Of a DNA stretch of 64,000 nucleotides, positions 9,138-18,136 are shown piece after piece (the first letter of the stretch is position 1; each line of letters starts with the position of its first letter). The DNA is from RGIG8700 sp045648505. GTDB taxonomy: Bacteria; Bacillota; Clostridia; RGIG6154. The stretch is taken from NCBI GenBank assembly GCA_045648505.1, contig JAZROD010000056.1:21037-85036 (forward strand), given 5' to 3'. The notes beneath the pieces are model-generated. The model ran no database searches, was not told the origin of the DNA, and saw nothing but the letters and a program-made list of their open reading frames with translations. The position numbers were made by a program, and so were the translations under genes.

Positions 9138-10520
9138 ATGGAAGATATTTTATATAAAAGAAAAAACGGTTATGAAAATATGACCGAAGAACTGAAAAAA
9201 GATATTCACAATTTCAATGAAGGATATAAGAACTTTTTATCACTTTGCAAAACAGAGAGAGAATGTGCACAGTTCTGTCAGAAAGTTGCAGAAGATAATG
9301 GTTTTAAAGCTCTTGACAGCTTTGATAATTTAAAAAGTGGCGATAAGTTTTATGTTATAAACAGAGGAAGAGCCATTATGATGGGCATTATGGGTAAGAA
9401 AAATGTGTGGGAAGGCACAAGAGTTGTTGCGGCACACATTGATTCACCTCGTCTTGACTTAAAACAAAATCCACTTTATGAATCAGAAGAACTTGCATTC
9501 TTCAAAACTCACTACTATGGTGGTATTAAAAAATATCAGTGGGTTGCTATGCCTCTTGCAATTCACGGCGCGGTTATTTTAAAAGGTGGAGAAAAAATTG
9601 ATATTGTAATCGGTGAAGAAGAAAACGACCCTGTTTTCTGCGTTACAGACCTTCTTCCGCATCTTGCCGCATCACAGATGGAAAATAAAGGCGGAAAAAT
9701 TATTGAAGGTGAAAAGCTTAATGTTTTAATCGGAAGCGAAGGTCTTATGGAAGACGAAAAGCTTTCTGTTAAAAATAACATTATGAAGCTTTTAAATGAA
9801 AAATACGGTATCACAGAAAAAGATTTCATAACCGCAGATATTGAGGTTGTTCCTGCATTTAAGGCTAAAGATGTGGGAATTGACAGAAGTATGGTAGGCT
9901 CTTACGGTCAGGATGACAGAGTTTGTGCATATACTGCATTAAAAGCAATTCTTGACACAGAGATGCCTGAATACACATCAATCTGCTATCTTGTTGATAA
10001 AGAAGAAATCGGTAGCTGCGACTCAACAGGTATGAAATCAAAATTCTTTGAAGATATTTTAGCAAAGCTTTGCTATAAAACAACTGATAAGTATGCCGAT
10101 GTTTTAGTTGCAGATGCAAGATTGAACACAATTTGCCTTTCTGCAGATGTAACTGCGGCAGTTGACCCTAACTATGACCATGTTAATGAAAAGAAAAACA
10201 GTGCTTTCTTTAACAAAGGTATTGCACTTATGAAATATTCAGGTGCAAGAGGTAAAAGCGGAACAAACGAAGCAACTGCAGAGCTTGTGAGAAAAATCAC
10301 AGATATTTTTGATGATAATGATGTTGCATGGCAGACCGCAGAACTTGGTAAGGTTGACGAAGGCGGCGGTGGAACTGTAGCACAGTATTTTGCAGTTTTA
10401 AATATTGATGTTATAGACTGTGGAGTACCGCTTCTTTCAATGCACGCACCATTTGAAATTGCATCAAAATATGATGTTTATATGGGATATAAGGCGTATA
10501 ACGCATTTTATAAAAATTAA
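9138..10520 (+). CDS. M18-family aminopeptidase
   Basis: Cytoplasmic di-zinc metallopeptidase that removes N-terminal residues from peptides. The 460-residue sequence shows the family's metal-site motifs: 'AAHIDSPRLDLK' (about residue 97), 'DDRVCAY' , 'DKEEIGS' with the catalytic Glu, and a C-terminal 'SMHAPFEIASK' His. The 'THYYGGIKKYQW' segment is characteristic of M18. Whether it prefers Asp/Glu (ApeB-like) or neutral residues (LAP4-like) cannot be read here. It begins 13 nt after the rhamnosidase-like gene with GGAAGGG in between, and a strong hairpin follows, so it is the last gene of the deoR operon. Confidence 0.9.
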   Translation: MEDILYKRKNGYENMTEELKKDIHNFNEGYKNFLSLCKTERECAQFCQKVAEDNGFKALDSFDNLKSGDKFYVINRGRAIMMGIMGKKNVWEGTRVVAAHIDSPRLDLKQNPLYESEELAFFKTHYYGGIKKYQWVAMPLAIHGAVILKGGEKIDIVIGEEENDPVFCVTDLLPHLAASQMENKGGKIIEGEKLNVLIGSEGLMEDEKLSVKNNIMKLLNEKYGITEKDFITADIEVVPAFKAKDVGIDRSMVGSYGQDDRVCAYTALKAILDTEMPEYTSICYLVDKEEIGSCDSTGMKSKFFEDILAKLCYKTTDKYADVLVADARLNTICLSADVTAAVDPNYDHVNEKKNSAFFNKGIALMKYSGARGKSGTNEATAELVRKITDIFDDNDVAWQTAELGKVDEGGGGTVAQYFAVLNIDVIDCGVPLLSMHAPFEIASKYDVYMGYKAYNAFYKN

Positions 10521-10530
10521 ATAGCAACAA

Positions 10531-10562
10531 AAATGTCGCTTTTTATTTAAAAAGCGACATTT
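10531..10562 (+). terminator. Hairpin terminator after the aminopeptidase gene
   Basis: A perfect 14-bp stem (AAATGTCGCTTTTT with AAAAAGCGACATTT) and a 4-nt loop. The U-tract is short on the + strand, so efficiency is uncertain. Confidence 0.65.
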
Positions 10563-10567
10563 GAGTA

Positions 10568-10596
10568 TTGTTTATAATTTGCAGAAATTATATAAT
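10568..10596 (+). promoter_or_regulatory. Sigma-A-type promoter for the GH63-like gene
   Basis: TTGTTT at 10568-10573, 17-bp spacer, TATAAT at 10591-10596, about 20 nt before the ATG. Confidence 0.7.
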
Positions 10597-10618
10597 AAAA
10601 TAAAAAAGGCAGGATAAT

Positions 10619-12262
10619 ATGAAAGATTACTTAAATGCAGATAGCTATGAATTGACTTCAAACTCTGTTGAATTTGAAACAGAGGACAAGGAACTTAAGT
10701 TCATATATGATGAAGCAGAAAAATTGCTGAAAGAGAATATAAAGTATTTTAATGATTTCAAGGTTATAATTGAAGGCTCGAAGTATAACGGCGTATGGCT
10801 TGAAACTCAGCCTCTTGGTGGAGAAATGTATGCTAAAAGAGACCTTCAGGTAGCCCTTAACAACATTCTCATTTTTATGAAATATCAGCGCCGTGACGGA
10901 AGATATCCTGGTATGATAGTAAATTCCGGAAATTGGTGGGACGGAATGAGATGTATATATGATTGGATGCAGGGATGTTTTTTACCATATCCTGCTCTTA
11001 AAATGTACTATCATATCGGTGAGAATAAAGACTATCTTAAAGAATTGTATGCTTCTCTTAAAGCTTTTGATGAATATCTCTGGAAAGAAAGAGACAGCGA
11101 TAACGACGGATGTCTTGAAAGCTGGTGTGTATGGGACACAGGGGAGGACAACTGCACAAAGCATATTCTTGCAGGAATGCCAATGTGTGACTTTGGACCG
11201 TGGGGAAGCTCAACTGCACCAAAGAATACTAAAAAAGGCTGGTTTCCGCACGAGTCAGCAGAATATATGTCATATTCTTATGCAATGAGAAAAACTCTTG
11301 CAAAAATATCCGAAATTCTTGAAAACGACGAATGCTTTGAATGGGAAAGAAAAGCAAAACAGGTTCAGGACAGATTTAAAGAATATCTCTGGGATGATGA
11401 AAAGAAATACTCTTTTGACAGAGATTGCAACAACGAAAAAATGGAAATTATGCTTGGCTCTGAAATTATCAAGTGTATGTACGGCGGAATTTATACACAG
11501 GAAATGGCGGATGAATTTATTAAAAAGCATCTTTTAAATCCTGAAGAGTTCTGGACACCGTTCCCACTTCCTTCAATTGCGGTAAACGATAAGTATTTCC
11601 ACGCAAACAAAGAGTATTCAAACTGTGCAAAAGAAGTTTATGAAATTCTTGGTGAAGAATCAGATATTGATGATAACAGCTGGTCAGGACCAGTTGAAGG
11701 ACTTACATATCAGAGAAGCATAGAGGCTATGCTTAACTATAATCACCATGCAGAAACTGTGTTAATCGGTGAAAAACTTATTGAACTTATTAAGAAAAAT
11801 AAAATTTTCCCACAACAGTTCAATCCATTCACAGGCGAAACCTGTAAAAATCCGCCAAACGGTTATGGACCTATGGTGTTTGCATTCCTTGATTATGTGA
11901 GCATTATATCAGGTGTTAATGTTTCTTATAATGAAATATATTTCAGCTTTGCAAAAAAAGAGAAATTTTCATACACTCAGAATATAAGAGGCAAAAAGCT
12001 TACTCTTGAAAGTGATGGGGAATTTGCGAAAGCTTATGTAAACGGGGAAGAGAAATTCTCATTTAAAAACGGAATAAGAGTTAAAACAGATATGGATGGT
12101 AATATTTTATCTGTTTATGCAATAGCACCTACTTCAGTTTCAGCAGAAATTGTTATTAAAAATGAGAAATATACATTTGATATAAATCCAAATGAAGAAT
12201 TTCAGTTTAACTCAAAAGGATTTAAACTTACAAATAAAGTTCCTTTTGACTATAACTGTTGA
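10619..12262 (+). CDS. Glycoside hydrolase of the GH63/trehalase-like (alpha/alpha)6 type
   Basis: A 547-residue cytoplasmic protein (no signal peptide) with an (alpha/alpha)6-barrel glycosidase pattern. 'ETQPLGGEMYAKRDLQVALNN', 'GNWWDG', 'WCVWDTGEDN' and 'GPVEGLTYQRSIEAMLNYNHHAE' match the conserved loops of GH63 and related glucosidases, and 'WDTGED' probably carries the general acid. About 100 C-terminal residues are beta-rich and look like a small accessory sandwich. The substrate (an alpha-glucoside or mannoside) cannot be told. The ATG at 10619 follows AGGCAGGAT. The gene has its own promoter and is followed by the Phe T-box region, with no clear terminator in between. Confidence 0.75.
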   Translation: MKDYLNADSYELTSNSVEFETEDKELKFIYDEAEKLLKENIKYFNDFKVIIEGSKYNGVWLETQPLGGEMYAKRDLQVALNNILIFMKYQRRDGRYPGMIVNSGNWWDGMRCIYDWMQGCFLPYPALKMYYHIGENKDYLKELYASLKAFDEYLWKERDSDNDGCLESWCVWDTGEDNCTKHILAGMPMCDFGPWGSSTAPKNTKKGWFPHESAEYMSYSYAMRKTLAKISEILENDECFEWERKAKQVQDRFKEYLWDDEKKYSFDRDCNNEKMEIMLGSEIIKCMYGGIYTQEMADEFIKKHLLNPEEFWTPFPLPSIAVNDKYFHANKEYSNCAKEVYEILGEESDIDDNSWSGPVEGLTYQRSIEAMLNYNHHAETVLIGEKLIELIKKNKIFPQQFNPFTGETCKNPPNGYGPMVFAFLDYVSIISGVNVSYNEIYFSFAKKEKFSYTQNIRGKKLTLESDGEFAKAYVNGEEKFSFKNGIRVKTDMDGNILSVYAIAPTSVSAEIVIKNEKYTFDINPNEEFQFNSKGFKLTNKVPFDYNC

Positions 12263-12268
12263 ATTTGC

Positions 12269-12297
12269 TTGACAAATGTATGTTAAAATGTTATAAT
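12269..12297 (+). promoter_or_regulatory. Consensus promoter for the pheST T-box transcript
   Basis: TTGACA at 12269-12274, 17-bp spacer and TATAAT at 12292-12297, a perfect match to the sigma-A consensus. Confidence 0.9.
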
Positions 12298-12302
12298 TTA
12301 CA

Positions 12303-12556
12303 AAGTTTAATAGAAGGCTATGAAAATGTGTAAGTAGTATGCGGAAAACTTTATCAAGAGAGAAAGCATCACCGGCTGTAAGTGCTTTTATAAAGACCGT
12401 ATGTGAATTTCAGCATGGGAGCTGCCTGTGAAAAGCAATTGGCGTTAAACAGGATGCAGATGTGCAATAAACATCAAAAAGTGCAGGCAGATTTGCCTGA
12501 ATTAGGGTGGTACCGCGAGCAAACTCGTCCCTTTGGACTTGTTTGCTCTTATTTTT
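12303..12556 (+). promoter_or_regulatory. T-box riboswitch, tRNA-Phe responsive
   Basis: Leader of about 250 nt that senses uncharged tRNA and controls pheST by antitermination. The T-box core AGGGTGGTACCGCG is at 12504-12517. A terminator stem (12517-12530 with 12535-12548, GAGCAAAC/GTTTGCTC at the base) is followed by TTATTTTTTT. In the Stem I region, a TTC triplet at 12409-12411 in 'GAATTTCAG' fits the Phe specifier codon. A consensus promoter lies just upstream and pheS starts 19 nt after the U-tract. The stretch between the GH63-like gene and pheS holds only this leader. Confidence 0.95.
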
Positions 12557-12574
12557 TTATTGGAGGTAAATAAA

Positions 12575-13609
12575 ATGGAAGAAAAAATCAAACTTCTTAC
12601 ACAAGAACTTGAAGAAATTCTCTCTAAAGATATAACAAGAGAAGAATACAAGGCTGTAAGAGAAAAATATTTAAGTAAAAAAGGCGGTTCAATTCCTGCC
12701 TTAATGACAGAGCTTAAAAACTATGCTCCTGAAGAAAGACCTTTAATTGGTAAAGTAATCAACGAGTTTAAAAATAAGGCAGAAGCTCTTTTTGATCAGG
12801 TTGAAGAAAAATTGAAAAATGCAGAACTTGCAGCTAAAAATGCTTCAGAGACAGTTGATGTAACACTCCCTGCATCTAAAAATGAAACAGGTGCACTTCA
12901 CCCTGTAACACTTGTTAAAAGTGAAATCATTTCAATTTTTCAGGGTATGGGATTTGAAGTGTTTGAAGGCCCTGAAATTGAAACAGATTATTATAACTTT
13001 ACTGCTCTTAATGTTCCTGAAGACCATCCTGCAAGAGCAGAACAGGATACATTCTACATTAACGAAAAAATCCTTTTAAGAACACAGACATCACCGGGAC
13101 AGATAAGAGTTATGGAAAACAAAAAGCCTCCTATCAAGGTTTTAAGCCCGGGCAGAGTTTTCCGTTCAGACTACGACGCAACACATTCACCAATGTTCCA
13201 CCAGATGGAAGGACTTGTTGTTGATAAAAATATTTCTGTTTGCGACCTTTATGGTATGCTTGACCTTCTTGCTAAAAAGATTTTCTCAAGCGATACAAAA
13301 ACAAGACTCCGTCCTTCATTCTTCCCATTTACAGAACCAAGCGTTGAAGTTGATGTTACTTGCTGTGAATGTGGTGGAAGCGGTTGTAAACTTTGCAAAG
13401 GCACAGGTTGGATTGAAGTTTTAGGCGGTGGTATTGTAAACAGAGTTGTACTTGAAAACTGCGGTATTGACCCTGAAGAATATTCAGGTCTTGCCTTTGG
13501 TATTGGTATAGACAGAATTGCAATGCTTAAATACGGCATCAATAACATTCACATTTTATTTGATAATGACGTAAGAACCTTAAAACAGTTCAAACAGCAG
13601 CAGAAGTAA
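12575..13609 (+). CDS. pheS: Phenylalanine--tRNA ligase alpha subunit
   Basis: Catalytic subunit of the (alpha-beta)2 enzyme that charges tRNA-Phe. The 344-residue protein has an N-terminal coiled-coil tRNA-binding region (about 1-85) and a class II catalytic core: 'FEVFEGPEIETDYYNF', motif 2 'VFRSDYDATHSPMFHQMEG' and motif 3 'GLAFGIGIDRIAML'. The start is ATG 12575, with GGAGG at 12562-12566; an upstream in-frame codon at 12533 lies within the T-box terminator and is rejected. pheT follows after 13 nt. Confidence 0.97.
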   Translation: MEEKIKLLTQELEEILSKDITREEYKAVREKYLSKKGGSIPALMTELKNYAPEERPLIGKVINEFKNKAEALFDQVEEKLKNAELAAKNASETVDVTLPASKNETGALHPVTLVKSEIISIFQGMGFEVFEGPEIETDYYNFTALNVPEDHPARAEQDTFYINEKILLRTQTSPGQIRVMENKKPPIKVLSPGRVFRSDYDATHSPMFHQMEGLVVDKNISVCDLYGMLDLLAKKIFSSDTKTRLRPSFFPFTEPSVEVDVTCCECGGSGCKLCKGTGWIEVLGGGIVNRVVLENCGIDPEEYSGLAFGIGIDRIAMLKYGINNIHILFDNDVRTLKQFKQQQK

Positions 13610-13622
13610 GGAGGGAATTTAA

Positions 13623-16019
13623 ATGAAAGCACCACTTAGTTGGTTAAAGGATTATGTTGATATAGATATTTCAGTTAAAGAGCTTGAAGAAAAGCTTTTC
13701 TCAAGCGGATTTGAAGTTGAAGAGCTTATTTACCTTGGTGAAGAAATTTCAAGATGTGTAGTTGGACAGATTACAAAAATTGAAAAGCATCAGGATTCAG
13801 ACCATCTTCAGATTTGTCAGCTTGACTGCGGAGAAGAATATGGCAGAGAAATTCAGATTGTAACAGGTGCGGACAATGTTTTTGTTGGGGCAAAAGTTCC
13901 TGTTGCACTTGATGGTTCAACTCTTGCTAACGGCATTAAAATCAAAAAAGGTAAATTAAGAGGCGTTGAATCAAACGGTATGCTTTGTTCAGGTGAAGAA
14001 CTTGGCATCAATGATGATTGGTACGAAGGTGCAGATGTTTACGGTATTTTAATTCTTGAAGAAGATGCAAAAATCGGTGAAGATATCTGCAAAGTTGTAG
14101 GACTTGACGATTATATTTTTGATATCGGTATTACTGCAAACAGACCTGACTGTCAGTCAATTTTAGGTCTTGCAAGAGAAATTGCGGCTATTCTTAAAAA
14201 GCCTGTTAAAATGCCTGATATGAGCTATACTGAAAAGGCAGAAGCAAATGATGATGAAATCAAAATTATGGTTAAAGATCAGGACCTTTGCCCAAGATAT
14301 ATCGGTCATTTTGTTAAAGATGTTAAAATTGAAAAAGCTCCAAAATGGATGAGAAAGCGTTTAGCTCTTGTTGGTATTAATTCGATTAACAATATAGTTG
14401 ACATTACAAACTTTATTCTTATGGAACTTGGTCAGCCAATGCACGCATTTGACCTTGCAGACCTTGAGGGAAAAACAATTGATGTAAGACGCGCAAAAAA
14501 AGGCGAAAAAATCACAACTCTTGACGAAAAAGAGTTTGAACTTAATGAAAATAACCTTGTTATCTGTGATGCTAAAAAGCCTGTTGCACTTGCAGGTATT
14601 ATGGGCGGTCTTAACAGCGAAATCAAAGAAACAACAAAAGATGTTGTTTTTGAAGCTGCTAAATTTGCAAGAGACAGTGTTAGAAAAACATCAAGAAGCC
14701 TTGGACAGTCATCAGATTCATCTGCAAAATTCTGTAAAGGTGTTGACGAATACACAACACAGTGTGCTATGAAGAGAGCACTTCACCTTATTGAAGAATT
14801 AAACTGTGGTACAGTTTCTGCCACAAAACAGGAAGTTGCTGCAAAAGAAATTACTCCTACAGTGGTTAACACAACTTTTGCAAAAATCAATAAGGTACTT
14901 GGTATTGAAGTTCCAAGTGATAAAATTGCAGAAATTTTAAAGAGCCTTGAATTTGAAGTTGAAGTAAACGGCGAAAATATCAAAGCGGTTGCTCCACTTT
15001 ACAGAGAAGATGTTGCAAGCTATGAAGATTTGGCAGAAGAAGTAATAAGACTTTACGGTTATGACCATATCGTTCCTCAGATGCTTAAATTTGCAACTGT
15101 TACAAACGGCGGATTTACAGAAGCACAGAAAATGGAGCTCAAAGCTAAAAATGCTCTTAAAAATCAGGGCGCTTATGAAACAGTAACATTCAGCTTCTAT
15201 TCTAGCAAAGAACTTGATATGTTAAAGCTTAATGAAGATGATGAATTAAGAAAAGCCATAAGAATAGATAATCCTATAAGTGAAAACTATTCAATTATGT
15301 GCACAACACTTGTTCCTAACATAATTAATATTATGGTTAAGAACTTCAAAAACGGCAATCAGGAAGGAAGATTCTTTGAACTTGCAAATGTATATATTGC
15401 AAAGCAGTTCCCACTTACAGAGCTTCCTGATGAAAATAAAACAATCGTAGTAGGAACTTATGGTGAAAGCGAAGACTTCTTCAAATTAAAAGGTATTGTA
15501 GAAGGTCTTGCAGAAGACTTTAACCTTGAATTTTCATACAGAAAAGCAGAGAAAACATTCCTTCATCCTGGTATTACTGCAGAAATCCTCTGCGGTGGAG
15601 AAGTAATTGGTTATATGGGTAAGCTTTCTTATGAAGTTTGCGAAGATATTTCACTTGGTAAAGATGCTTTCGTTGCAGAAATCAACTATGAGCTTCTTAA
15701 AAAGAACTTTAAATCAACAATGAAATATGCTCCGATTTCAAAATTCCCTGAAATTGAAAGAGACTTTGCATTTGTTTGTGATGAAGAAGTTACTTGCGGT
15801 GAAATTGAAGAATCAATCAGAAAATCATGTAAGTATGTAACAAAAATCAAACTTTTCGATATCTTCAGAGGAAAACAAATCGGCGAAGGTAAGAAGAGTA
15901 TGGCATTTAATGTTATTTTAACACCTGAAGATGAAGAACTTTCACAGAAAGTAATCGATAAGGCGGTTACAAAAATCTTAAAAGACCTTGAATTCAAATT
16001 AAATATCACATTAAGATAA
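13623..16019 (+). CDS. pheT: Phenylalanine--tRNA ligase beta subunit
   Basis: Partner of PheS, giving tRNA binding and editing of mischarged Tyr-tRNA-Phe. The 798-residue length is typical. In order: EMAP/OB tRNA-binding domain (about 40-150, 'GQITKIEKHQDSDHLQICQLD'), B3/B4 editing domain (about 210-390, 'VDITNFILMELGQPMHAFD', 'IMGG'), B5 domain (about 405-475), the catalytic-like core, and the C-terminal anticodon-binding domain ('ISKFPEIERDFAFV', last 95 residues). A GGAGGG site precedes the ATG. It is co-transcribed with pheS under T-box control and closed by a strong terminator. Confidence 0.97.
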   Translation: MKAPLSWLKDYVDIDISVKELEEKLFSSGFEVEELIYLGEEISRCVVGQITKIEKHQDSDHLQICQLDCGEEYGREIQIVTGADNVFVGAKVPVALDGSTLANGIKIKKGKLRGVESNGMLCSGEELGINDDWYEGADVYGILILEEDAKIGEDICKVVGLDDYIFDIGITANRPDCQSILGLAREIAAILKKPVKMPDMSYTEKAEANDDEIKIMVKDQDLCPRYIGHFVKDVKIEKAPKWMRKRLALVGINSINNIVDITNFILMELGQPMHAFDLADLEGKTIDVRRAKKGEKITTLDEKEFELNENNLVICDAKKPVALAGIMGGLNSEIKETTKDVVFEAAKFARDSVRKTSRSLGQSSDSSAKFCKGVDEYTTQCAMKRALHLIEELNCGTVSATKQEVAAKEITPTVVNTTFAKINKVLGIEVPSDKIAEILKSLEFEVEVNGENIKAVAPLYREDVASYEDLAEEVIRLYGYDHIVPQMLKFATVTNGGFTEAQKMELKAKNALKNQGAYETVTFSFYSSKELDMLKLNEDDELRKAIRIDNPISENYSIMCTTLVPNIINIMVKNFKNGNQEGRFFELANVYIAKQFPLTELPDENKTIVVGTYGESEDFFKLKGIVEGLAEDFNLEFSYRKAEKTFLHPGITAEILCGGEVIGYMGKLSYEVCEDISLGKDAFVAEINYELLKKNFKSTMKYAPISKFPEIERDFAFVCDEEVTCGEIEESIRKSCKYVTKIKLFDIFRGKQIGEGKKSMAFNVILTPEDEELSQKVIDKAVTKILKDLEFKLNITLR

Positions 16020-16045
16020 AATAAGAGCTTCGGCTCTTATTTTTT
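16020..16045 (+). terminator. Intrinsic terminator after pheT
   Basis: AATAAGAGC-TTCG-GCTCTTATT with a T6 tail: a 9-bp stem with a stable UUCG tetraloop. Confidence 0.92.
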
Positions 16046-16055
16046 ATGTCCTTGC

Positions 16056-16084
16056 TTGTCATTTATAAGTCATTGTAATATATA
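16056..16084 (+). promoter_or_regulatory. Promoter for the phage-tail-like cassette
   Basis: TTGTCA at 16056-16061, 17-bp spacer and TATATA at 16079-16084. It resembles a housekeeping promoter rather than a phage late promoter. Confidence 0.5.
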
Positions 16085-16118
16085 GGTGTTGTAAAGTTCA
16101 AATTTGAAAGGAGAAGAA

Positions 16119-17237
16119 ATGACGAGGAATATTTATGTGGGCGAAAACTACAGCCGAAAAGTGACAACACCTTTAATTACCACAGATCAGAATGCATACA
16201 AAATAATGTGGGATAGTAAGTGCAGTAATGGTGTTTTCAAAATCACTGCCCTAAAATCAGACGGCTCATCTGTGTTTGATTTTGGAGAGCTTACAGATGA
16301 AGGCACTGCAACTTATGTTATGTCAAGTGATATGTATAATGTGGAAGGTCCTTTAAAGCTTTATCTGGCAATAGTTGAAAATGAAAGTGTAACAACTGCG
16401 AGAGAAATCAATTTCACGGTTAAGGCAGGAGCAGATGAAACAAAAATATCTGAAAACAATGCAAACCCGATAAACTCTCTTGCAATGCAGATAGCACAAA
16501 ACAAAGCAGAAACAGATGCAAAAATCATGAATTTGCAGGATAAAGGAACAAGTAACATATACACACTCAAAGAGGGTGAGGATATGTCAGTTACAGACGG
16601 AGTAGTTACAAAGCTTCTGAAAAATGACTATTCAGCCTATGAGGCTATTGCGTTTCCCGAAGGAATAACAGAAATAAGATTGCCGGAAGGTGTTGGTGGA
16701 GAAACACCTTTCATTGCAAATAAAGTCATTATGCCGGAAAGTCTCAGAGTGATAGGACGATTAAGTTTTTCAAATTATGTGGAATTTGATGATCAGGACA
16801 ATATTGTTGATGATAGCGTTGTTGTAAGAGTGAAAGAATATGTGCTTAATGAAGGGCTTGAAGCACTAAAACTTTATGCTTTTGCAGGAAATGTGCTACT
16901 GGAGAAAATTAATATACCGAGCACGTTAGCTAACATCGAAAGAGGTGTATTTGAATACTGCGACAGCCTTAAAAAAATAGTTATTCCAGCTACTGTAACG
17001 GAAATAGACGATGGTAATTTTACAGCAACATCCTTAAAAAAAGAAGATGCAACAATAATATATGGTTTTGCAGGCAGTGAGGCGGAAAGATATGCAAAAA
17101 ACGAAAACTGGCTTAAAGCATATGAAAACGAATTTATCAATACTGGAAGTGATTATTCAAAGCAGATAGGAGATATTGAAACTGCAGTTGACAGTATTAT
17201 TGCTATTCAGAATTCTCTTTTGGAGGTGAGTGAATGA
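16119..17237 (+). CDS. Phage baseplate-type (BppU-like) protein with leucine-rich repeats
   Basis: A 372-residue protein. The N-terminal 120 residues are beta-rich and resemble the N-terminal domain of phage baseplate upper proteins (BppU family). A short helical linker follows (about 125-150, 'AMQIAQNKAETDAKI'). Residues about 165-330 carry LRR_5/BspA-type repeats ('VIMPESLRVIGRLSF', 'INIPSTLANIERGVFEYC', 'IVIPATVTEIDDGNF'), a fold used in receptor or surface binding. The C-terminus returns to a helical segment. ATG 16119 is preceded by AAAGGAG; the TTG at 16104 lies upstream of that site and is rejected. The stop overlaps the next start (ATGA). It is likely a receptor-binding or baseplate component of a phage tail or tail-like particle; no other tail genes are near. 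Confidence 0.65.
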   Translation: MTRNIYVGENYSRKVTTPLITTDQNAYKIMWDSKCSNGVFKITALKSDGSSVFDFGELTDEGTATYVMSSDMYNVEGPLKLYLAIVENESVTTAREINFTVKAGADETKISENNANPINSLAMQIAQNKAETDAKIMNLQDKGTSNIYTLKEGEDMSVTDGVVTKLLKNDYSAYEAIAFPEGITEIRLPEGVGGETPFIANKVIMPESLRVIGRLSFSNYVEFDDQDNIVDDSVVVRVKEYVLNEGLEALKLYAFAGNVLLEKINIPSTLANIERGVFEYCDSLKKIVIPATVTEIDDGNFTATSLKKEDATIIYGFAGSEAERYAKNENWLKAYENEFINTGSDYSKQIGDIETAVDSIIAIQNSLLEVSE

Positions 17238-18136
17238 GTATTGCAGATAAGCTTACAACCATAGCAGAAAATGAGCAGAAGATTTATAACAAAGGCGGTC
17301 TTGATGTTTCACCACAGGAAAGCGTAAGCGGAGAAGCAATATGCATAACAGATATATCACCTATTGAGCATAATATGGCGGTAAGTGTTAGCGGTGTGGA
17401 AGATTTGAGCACAGTTAAGTTATATAAGGGTGGAAAGAATTTATATAAGCTTGATATAGCTAATATGAGCAATGCTTATCCACACTTGGGTGAAGCTACA
17501 CTAATTGAAAAAACAGAGAATGGTGCAATAGTACAAGGTAAAGTTTATGCAAGTGGAGGAGGCGACTCGTCTTGGTATAATGGTTGGTTTCAACCATATA
17601 AGAATGGGAGCACATCAAGTGTTTATTTAAGGAAAGGTGATAAGGTTACTGTTTCTGCAGATGTAACTTGGCTTGATATAACTAATTATAAAGCTGGTGA
17701 AAAATTGGGTTGTTACTTAAATAAACAGAATACTGACAGTAATAATGCTGCTGTTTTTCTTAATAAATCACCAACAAGCGCAGATGTAGGAATAACTTAT
17801 AGAGTGAAAGCAACCCACACAATTAAAACAACAGACGGATATTATATACCTATCTTTACTCTTAACTCTTGCAAAATGAAAATAGAAAACATACAAATTT
17901 CATTTGATGGTGATACAGAGTATGAGCCATATATAGAATCTACTGTATATGATGTATCGGCAGACGGAACAGTTGAGGGTGTTAAGTCAATTTATCCAAA
18001 CACTACACTTTATACAGATACAGAAGGTGTGGTGATTGATTGCACATATTATCAGGATGGCAAAAAAGTAAAAGAAAATTTAACAGATCTGATGTTATCA
18101 CCTAGAGGTGCCACCGGAGAGGTGATAGAGAAATGA
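17234..18136 (+). CDS. Phage tail/minor structural-type protein
   Basis: A 300-residue protein. The first 21 residues ('MSIADKLTTIAENEQKIYNK') match the short helical leader I know from tail-fibre-type proteins of clostridial prophages, and the end ('TLYTDTEGVVIDCTYYQDGKK') is another recurring phage structural motif. The middle (about 75-235) is beta-rich and aromatic and could be a carbohydrate-binding jelly roll; that is inference. It overlaps the upstream gene at ATGA (17234) and the downstream amidase gene at ATGA (18133), so translation is tightly coupled. No transmembrane segment or signal peptide is seen. Confidence 0.65.
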   Translation: MSIADKLTTIAENEQKIYNKGGLDVSPQESVSGEAICITDISPIEHNMAVSVSGVEDLSTVKLYKGGKNLYKLDIANMSNAYPHLGEATLIEKTENGAIVQGKVYASGGGDSSWYNGWFQPYKNGSTSSVYLRKGDKVTVSADVTWLDITNYKAGEKLGCYLNKQNTDSNNAAVFLNKSPTSADVGITYRVKATHTIKTTDGYYIPIFTLNSCKMKIENIQISFDGDTEYEPYIESTVYDVSADGTVEGVKSIYPNTTLYTDTEGVVIDCTYYQDGKKVKENLTDLMLSPRGATGEVIEK

